Origin: an uncultured Ruminococcus sp.
GTDB taxonomy: Bacteria > Bacillota > Clostridia > Oscillospirales > Ruminococcaceae
DNA: 10,965 bases
Assembly (NCBI GenBank): GCA_945867875.1
Contig: CAMBJF010000068.1
Coordinates: forward strand, 1 to 10,965
Reading direction: 5' to 3'
In this document: positions 6,698 through 10,965 of the stretch, piece by piece
Position numbering within the stretch: position 1 is the stretch's first letter
Layout: every line of letters begins with the position of its first letter
Translations under genes and position numbers: made by a program
Notes under the pieces: model-generated
What the model was told of the DNA's origin: nothing
The model's database searches: none
What the model saw: the letters and a program-made list of their open reading frames with translations, nothing else

Positions 6698-6715
6698 AGG
6701 GGGATAATTTCCCCA
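6698..6715 (+). repeat. Small inverted repeat in the terD leader
   Basis: GGGGA (6700-6704) and TCCCC (6710-6714) flank the loop TAATT, between the predicted transcription start and the ribosome site (GGAGGT, 6728-6733). It is GC-rich in an otherwise AT-rich leader. It could be an operator or a short RNA hairpin; it is too small to be a known riboswitch. Confidence 0.45.
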
Positions 6716-6739
6716 AATAAATTCACGGAGGTCATAAAA

Positions 6740-7318
6740 ATGCCTGTAAGCTTACAAAAGGGTCAGAAGGTTGATCTGACAAAGGGTAATCCCGGTCTTA
6801 AAAAAATTATGGTAGGTCTCGGCTGGGACGTTAATCAGTATGACAACGGCGCTGACTTCGACCTTGATGCCAGTGCGTTTCTTCTGGCAGACAATGGCAA
6901 GGTAGCTTCCGACAGCGATTTCGTTTTCTACGGCAATCTTGCTCACAGCAGCGAATCCGTTATCCATCAGGGCGACAACCTGACAGGTGAGGGCGATGGC
7001 GATGATGAGCAGATCCTCGTTGACCTCTCAAAAGTTCCTGCGGGCGTTTCCAGAATTGCGTTCACCGTTACAATTTACGAGGCTGAGGAGCGCAGACAGA
7101 ACTTCGGTCAGGTCTCCAACGCTTTCATCAGAATAGTTGACGATGTAACAGGCAGCGAGATAATCAGATACGATCTGGGCGAGGATTTCTCCATTGAGAC
7201 AGCAGTTGTTGTAGGCGAGCTTTACAGACACAACGGCGAATGGAAGTTCAATGCTATCGGCAGCGGCTTCAACGGCGGTCTTGCGGCTCTCTGCCGTCAG
7301 TACGGAGTAAACGTATAA
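6740..7318 (+). CDS. TerD-family calcium-binding stress protein (paralogue 1)
   Basis: This 192-residue protein is a single, full-length TerD domain. Recognisable blocks are LTKGNPGLKKIMVGLGWD (13-30), DFDLDASAFLL (39-49), the acidic GDNLTGEGDGDDE (78-90), IYEAEERRQNFGQV (112-125) and GELYRHNGEWKF (159-170). The aspartates at 39, 41, 43, 86, 88 and 89 sit where studied TerD proteins bind Ca2+. TerD-type proteins are cytoplasmic, often act in membrane-linked stress complexes, and are tied to tellurite, oxidative and phage resistance in other bacteria. No terB, terC or other ter genes are in view. GGAGGT gives good start support. It has its own promoter and terminator and precedes the Ca2+ ATPase gene. 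The role here is inferred. Confidence 0.93.
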   Translation: MPVSLQKGQKVDLTKGNPGLKKIMVGLGWDVNQYDNGADFDLDASAFLLADNGKVASDSDFVFYGNLAHSSESVIHQGDNLTGEGDGDDEQILVDLSKVPAGVSRIAFTVTIYEAEERRQNFGQVSNAFIRIVDDVTGSEIIRYDLGEDFSIETAVVVGELYRHNGEWKFNAIGSGFNGGLAALCRQYGVNV

Positions 7319-7355
7319 TACTAATAACACAGCGGTTTCCTTTTACCGTGATGCG

Positions 7356-7396
7356 AAGCAGAAATTTCCGCTGAATCGGGAATTTCTGCTTTTTTT
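7356..7396 (+). terminator. Strong intrinsic terminator after the first terD
   Basis: A 15-bp stem (AAGCAGAAATTTCCG with CGGGAATTTCTGCTT, one G-T pair) surrounds the loop CTGAAT and runs into a T-tract. It separates the first terD from the ATPase gene, so the latter needs its own promoter or read-through. Confidence 0.93.
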
Positions 7397-7408
7397 GCAA
7401 ATTCGGTG

Positions 7409-7424
7409 ATTATTACATAATAAT
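7409..7424. promoter_or_regulatory. AT-rich palindrome, candidate operator
   Basis: ATTATTA and TAATAAT are perfect 7-base arms around CA. The right half, CATAATAAT (7416-7424), recurs at 7449-7457 just before the likely -10 of the ATPase gene. The symmetry suggests a dimeric regulator, but AT-rich spacer makes chance matches plausible. Confidence 0.4.
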
Positions 7425-7462
7425 GGCATTTTTCTGCAAAAGAATGTGCATAATAATATATG

Positions 7463-7468
7463 TATAAT
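7463..7468 (+). promoter_or_regulatory. Likely -10 element for the Ca2+ ATPase gene
   Basis: TATAAT, preceded directly by TG, lies 22 bases before the ATPase start codon. No good -35 is present at 16-18 bases, which fits a weak or activator-dependent promoter. Confidence 0.4.
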
Positions 7469-7490
7469 CTAACCGAAAGGAAACTTAGCT

Positions 7491-10190
7491 ATGAAAATTA
7501 CAGGTCTGTCAGAACGTGAAGCGGCGCAGTCAAGGGAAAAATACGGAAGCAACAGGCTTTCCGAGGGCAAGAGCGAAAGCTTTTTCGACAAGCTCAGAGA
7601 AAATCTCAGCGACCCGATGATAAAGATACTCATTGCGGCGCTGCTCATAAATGCGGTGATATATTTTCTGAGCCTGTGGGGGCTTGTGCGGGCGGAGGTA
7701 ATGTGGTATGAGCCTTTGGGCATCGCCGCAGCCATTGCAATAGCCACCCTTGTTTCCACATTCTCCGAATATAAAAACGAGACTGCATTCAGGGCGCTGA
7801 GAGACGAGGCGGCGAAGATACTTTGCAGGGTGTACCGTGACGGCAGCGTAAAGGAAATTCCCTCGGACGACATTGTGACAGGCGATTTTATAATGCTGGG
7901 CGCAGGCGACAGGATACCTGCGGACGGTCACATTTTTGAGGGAAGTATCCACGCCGACCAGTCTGTCTTAAACGGCGAATCAAAGGAAGCCCTGAAGCTT
8001 GCCCGCCCCGAAAATATGCCTGCCTGTGAGGATAAGACCGCCGATCTCCTTGACCCGTACAGGGTATTCAGAGGAACGGTGGTGTGCTCGGGAAGTGCTG
8101 TTATGGTGGCAGACACCGTAGGCGACAGGACTATTTACGGCGGCATTGCGGGAGAGCTTACCCATGACGATGACAGGGATTCACCCCTTAAAGTCAAGCT
8201 TTCCGCTCTTGCGGGTGGAATATCGAAATTCGGCTACACAGGCGGCGGTGCGATCGCAGTGGCGCTCCTTGTCCACAAGATTGTCTCCGCAGGCAGCTTC
8301 GGGGCATATTTTTCCGCAGGTGCGGGGGCTGTTGTGACAGACCTGCTCGATGCGCTGATACTTGCGGTAATAATCATCGTTATGGCAGTGCCCGAGGGTC
8401 TGCCCCTGATGATAGCAATAGTTTCGGCGCTGAATATGAAAAAAATGCTGGCTGACAATGTGCTGGTGAGAAAGACATCGGGCATTGAGACCGCAGGCAG
8501 TCTTAATATACTTTTCTCCGACAAAACGGGAACTATCACCAAAGGACAGCTTGAAGCGGTGATTTTTGCGGACGGCAGCGGCTGTGAATATAAGACCGCC
8601 GACGATATCCCCGAGGGGCTCGGAAAACTTGTAAGGCTTTGCATAAGTGAAAGCTCCACCGCTGTTATGAGCGGCGGCAGGGCTGTGGGCGGCAACGCCA
8701 CGGAAAGAGCCGTGCTGAACTTCATCGGCGGCAATGCCTTTCAGAACGGCACAAAAAAGCTCTGCACGCTGCCTTTCAACAGCGAGAACAAATACTCCGC
8801 CGCATCTGTGGAGAGGGACTTTTTCAGAGGCACACTTATTAAAGGCGCACCCGAAAAGCTGCTCACACGCTGCACCCATTATTATGACGGGAATGGGGAT
8901 AAGCTCCCCCTTGACCGCAGCATTACCGAGAAAAAAGCGGATATGCTTGCAGGGCGTGCAATACGTGTACTTGCCCTTGCGGTATGCAGCGAGCTTCTCC
9001 CCGATGACGGCACAGAGCTTCCAGAGGGGGATTTCACGCTCCTTGGCATAATCGGCATACGTGACGAGGTTCGCCCCGAATCACGGACAGCCATTAAGGA
9101 AGTCCGTGAAGCGGGCGTGCAGGTGGTCATGATAACAGGCGACCGCCTTGACACCGCATCTGCCATTGCCGCAGACGCAGGACTGCTCACAGGGGATAAA
9201 AACGAGCTTATGCTCACCTCCGCAGAGCTTTCCGAGATGTCGGACGATGAGCTGAAAAAGCGGCTTTCTGATATCCGTGTCATTGCGAGAGCACTGCCCT
9301 CGGACAAATCAAGGCTTGTGCGCATTTCGCAGGAGCTTGACCTTGTTGCGGGAATGACGGGGGACGGCGTGAATGACTCCCCTGCTCTGAAAAAGGCTGA
9401 TGTGGGCTTTGCGATGGGCAGCGGCACAGAGGTGGCAAAGGAAGCCTCGGACATCGTTATCCTTGACGATAATTTCAGCTCGGTAGGCAAGGCTGTGCTT
9501 TACGGCAGGACAATTTTTTCATCTATCCGCAAATTCATCGTTTTCCAGCTCACCATAAACATCTCGGCGGTGGCGATATCCTTTATTGCCCCACTTCTCG
9601 GAATGGATAATCCACTGACCATTACCCAGATCCTATGGGTGAACCTTGTAATGGACACCCTTGCGGCTCTGGCGTTCGGCAGCGAGCCTGCGCTTTCACG
9701 TTATATGCGTGAAAAGCCCCGTTCAAGGCGTGAGTTTATCATCAGCCCGTATATGAAAACCGAACTGATAACGGGGGCGGCGTGGGTAACGGCACTGAGC
9801 CTGCTTTTTCTCATAACGGGAATAAACCTGTCCGACGGGTCACTGAAAACAAACGGTCTAATAGGCAGACATTTCCGTGGCTATGAGGGAACGGGCACAG
9901 AGTATCTTCTCACGGGATATTTTGATTTCTTTATCCTCTCGGCGGTGTTCAACGCATTCAACGCAAGGACTGAGAAGCTGAACATTTTCGACAGCATCGG
10001 TGACAACAGAAATTTTCTCAGGGTAATGGGCGCAATTGCCGCTGTGCAGGTGATTATGACCTATTTCGGCGGAAAGGTGCTGGGCTGTTACGGGCTGAAC
10101 CTTAGGGAATGGCTCACGGTGCTTGTAATGTCGCTGTCCGTTATCCCCGTTGATATGATAAGAAAGGCTGTTGTCAGCCGAAATAAATAA
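7491..10190 (+). CDS. PMCA-type calcium-transporting P-type ATPase (P2B-like)
   Basis: This 899-residue pump has a Cation_ATPase_N region (1-60), an actuator domain with NGES (161-164), M4 with PEGLP (301-305), the phosphorylation motif DKTGT (D344), nucleotide-domain KGAPEKLL (451-458), then TGD (549-551) and TGDGVND (623-629), and six C-terminal membrane helices. Ion-site residues are E302 in M4, N690 in M5, and N718 and D722 in M6 (WVNLVMDT). M5 has Ala (A693) where SERCA has the site-I glutamate E771. This pattern matches plasma-membrane Ca2+ pumps, which carry one Ca2+ per cycle. It should export Ca2+ from the cytoplasm. No C-terminal calmodulin-type tail is present. AAAGGAAA precedes the start. 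It lies between two terD genes. Confidence 0.94.
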   Translation: MKITGLSEREAAQSREKYGSNRLSEGKSESFFDKLRENLSDPMIKILIAALLINAVIYFLSLWGLVRAEVMWYEPLGIAAAIAIATLVSTFSEYKNETAFRALRDEAAKILCRVYRDGSVKEIPSDDIVTGDFIMLGAGDRIPADGHIFEGSIHADQSVLNGESKEALKLARPENMPACEDKTADLLDPYRVFRGTVVCSGSAVMVADTVGDRTIYGGIAGELTHDDDRDSPLKVKLSALAGGISKFGYTGGGAIAVALLVHKIVSAGSFGAYFSAGAGAVVTDLLDALILAVIIIVMAVPEGLPLMIAIVSALNMKKMLADNVLVRKTSGIETAGSLNILFSDKTGTITKGQLEAVIFADGSGCEYKTADDIPEGLGKLVRLCISESSTAVMSGGRAVGGNATERAVLNFIGGNAFQNGTKKLCTLPFNSENKYSAASVERDFFRGTLIKGAPEKLLTRCTHYYDGNGDKLPLDRSITEKKADMLAGRAIRVLALAVCSELLPDDGTELPEGDFTLLGIIGIRDEVRPESRTAIKEVREAGVQVVMITGDRLDTASAIAADAGLLTGDKNELMLTSAELSEMSDDELKKRLSDIRVIARALPSDKSRLVRISQELDLVAGMTGDGVNDSPALKKADVGFAMGSGTEVAKEASDIVILDDNFSSVGKAVLYGRTIFSSIRKFIVFQLTINISAVAISFIAPLLGMDNPLTITQILWVNLVMDTLAALAFGSEPALSRYMREKPRSRREFIISPYMKTELITGAAWVTALSLLFLITGINLSDGSLKTNGLIGRHFRGYEGTGTEYLLTGYFDFFILSAVFNAFNARTEKLNIFDSIGDNRNFLRVMGAIAAVQVIMTYFGGKVLGCYGLNLREWLTVLVMSLSVIPVDMIRKAVVSRNK

Positions 10191-10199
10191 TGCTTTCGT

Positions 10200-10223
10200 C
10201 ATCTCCCGAATAAACGGGAGATG
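10200..10223 (+). repeat. Intercistronic perfect hairpin without U-tract
   Basis: CATCTCCCG and CGGGAGATG form a perfect 9-bp stem with loop AATAAA, 10 bases after the ATPase stop. The next bases (TTACATAAAA) are not a terminator U-tract. It may be an RNA processing or stabilising element that sets the ratio of pump to TerD, or a weak terminator. Confidence 0.6.
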
Positions 10224-10266
10224 TTACATAAAAATAAAAACAATCCTGAAAGGACGGTAAATAATT

Positions 10267-10866
10267 ATGGCAGTAAATCTTCAGAAAGGTCAGAAAATCG
10301 ACCTTACAAAGGGCAATCCCGGACTTAAGCACGTTATGGTAGGTCTCGGCTGGGACGAGGTGAAAAAGGGCGGCATTCTCGGCGGACTTTTCGGCGGTCA
10401 TCAGGACATTGACTGCGATGCATCGGCTATCCTCATCACCGAGAGCACAGGCAAGCTTTCAAGCAAAAATGACCTTATCTATTTCGGCAACCTCACCCAC
10501 AATTCGGGCGCTGTAAAGCATATGGGCGATAATCTCACAGGTGCGGGAGACGGCGATGACGAGCAGATATTCGTTGACCTCTCAAAGCTCCCCGCTCAGT
10601 ATTCCAAGATAGTCATTGTGGTAAACATCTACGAGGCAAGAGCCCGCAGACAGGATTTCGGTATGATAAAGAACGCATTCATCAGGCTTGTTGACTCCGA
10701 CAAGAACCAGGAGCTTTGCCGCTATGACCTGTCCGAAAATTACAACGGTATGACCTCTATGATATTCGGTGAGCTTTACCGTCACAACGGCGAATGGAAA
10801 TTCTCCGCTATCGGTCAGGCAACTGCCGATGACGGTCTCGGCGCTCTTATCAGAAGATATAACTGA
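10267..10866 (+). CDS. TerD-family calcium-binding stress protein (paralogue 2)
   Basis: This 199-residue, full-length TerD domain is clearly paralogous to the gene at 6740. Shared blocks include LTKGNPGLKHVMVGLGWD (13-30), GDNLTGAGDGDDEQ (87-100), IYEARARRQDFG (121-132) and GELYRHNGEWKF (168-179). The first Ca2+ block reads DIDCDAS (47-53). Unlike the first copy it carries a glycine-rich loop, GGILGGLFGG (35-44), before that block. The loop could form a membrane- or partner-contact surface, but that is inference. AAAGGACGG about 9 bases upstream supports the ATG. It follows the Ca2+ ATPase by 76 bases with only a hairpin lacking a U-tract between, so co-transcription is likely. A terminator follows at 10928. 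Confidence 0.93.
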   Translation: MAVNLQKGQKIDLTKGNPGLKHVMVGLGWDEVKKGGILGGLFGGHQDIDCDASAILITESTGKLSSKNDLIYFGNLTHNSGAVKHMGDNLTGAGDGDDEQIFVDLSKLPAQYSKIVIVVNIYEARARRQDFGMIKNAFIRLVDSDKNQELCRYDLSENYNGMTSMIFGELYRHNGEWKFSAIGQATADDGLGALIRRYN

Positions 10867-10889
10867 TAAATTTACATAAAAAAACATAG

Positions 10890-10915
10890 CCGCTCCCGTC
10901 AAGTTACGGAAGCGG
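10890..10915 (+). repeat. Imperfect hairpin downstream of the second terD
   Basis: CCGCT and CCGT pair with ACGG and AGCGG across one C-A mismatch, with a six-base loop. No U-tract follows. It lies just before a true terminator and may be a 3' end-stabilising structure. Confidence 0.5.
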
Positions 10916-10927
10916 GTCAGTCTGTCG

Positions 10928-10956
10928 AAAAAGTCACCCGAAAGGGTGGCTTTTTT
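10928..10956 (+). terminator. Intrinsic terminator of the terD/ATPase cluster
   Basis: AAAAAGTCACCC pairs with GGGTGGCTTTTT (one G-T pair) around a GAAA tetraloop, followed by a T-run. The A-rich left side means it could also act leftward on a gene beyond the window. Confidence 0.92.
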
Positions 10957-10965
10957 GTGTATGAT

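Noticed and set aside
8181..8879. 232-codon open frame antisense to the Ca2+ ATPase
   Set aside because: It is a shadow of the ATPase reading frame: no recognisable domain, no ribosome site, and the sense frame carries all conserved motifs.
10200..10223. Hairpin after the ATPase called as an intrinsic terminator
   Set aside because: No T-run follows the stem, so it is listed as a hairpin of unknown role.
6740..10866. Classical tellurite-resistance operon
   Set aside because: Only TerD-type genes are present; no terC, terB or terZ/A is in the window, so a tellurite function should not be assumed.

Overview
The window looks like a chromosomal segment from an anaerobic, Gram-positive Firmicute of the Ruminococcus / Oscillospiraceae type. 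The evidence is purine-rich Shine-Dalgarno sites, near-consensus SigA promoters, many strong intrinsic terminators, and gene families common in that group: KtrAB, a SpoIIQ-like M23 protein, TerD proteins and GGDEF enzymes. This assignment comes from reading the sequence, not from a database search. No tRNA, rRNA, CRISPR array, insertion sequence or phage gene was seen.

Left part (1-4123). The tail of a GGDEF protein reads rightward into a bidirectional terminator (161-199). Facing it is a leftward set: ktrB (K+ channel subunit, 2753-4123), ktrA (RCK regulatory subunit, 2083-2736), a two-repeat CaCA Ca2+/Na+ antiporter (1056-2072), then a secreted SH3-like protein with a C-terminal membrane anchor (207-980). 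The first three are tightly spaced and start from a near-perfect extended -10 promoter at 4159-4187. The SH3-like gene may belong to the operon or have its own weak promoter.

Middle part (4124-6512). A rightward CYTH triphosphatase-like gene (4266-4760) faces a leftward M23 metallopeptidase-fold protein resembling SpoIIQ (4808-5566). Upstream of that is a leftward LCM/TcmP-type SAM methyltransferase (5709-6512), which has its own consensus promoter and its own terminator.

Right part (6578-10956). A TerD protein (6740-7318), a PMCA-type Ca2+ P-type ATPase (7491-10190) and a second TerD paralogue (10267-10866) all read rightward, with terminators after the first and last genes. TerD domains are known Ca2+ binders, so a Ca2+ pump between two TerD genes is the most suggestive arrangement here. 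With the nearby CaCA antiporter and Ktr K+ uptake genes, the segment reads as a cation-homeostasis neighbourhood. The link between the two halves is inference, because the three genes between them have no obvious cation role. Several small cis elements (a leader hairpin, a palindrome with repeated half-sites, an intercistronic hairpin without a U-tract) suggest that the TerD/ATPase cluster is regulated.
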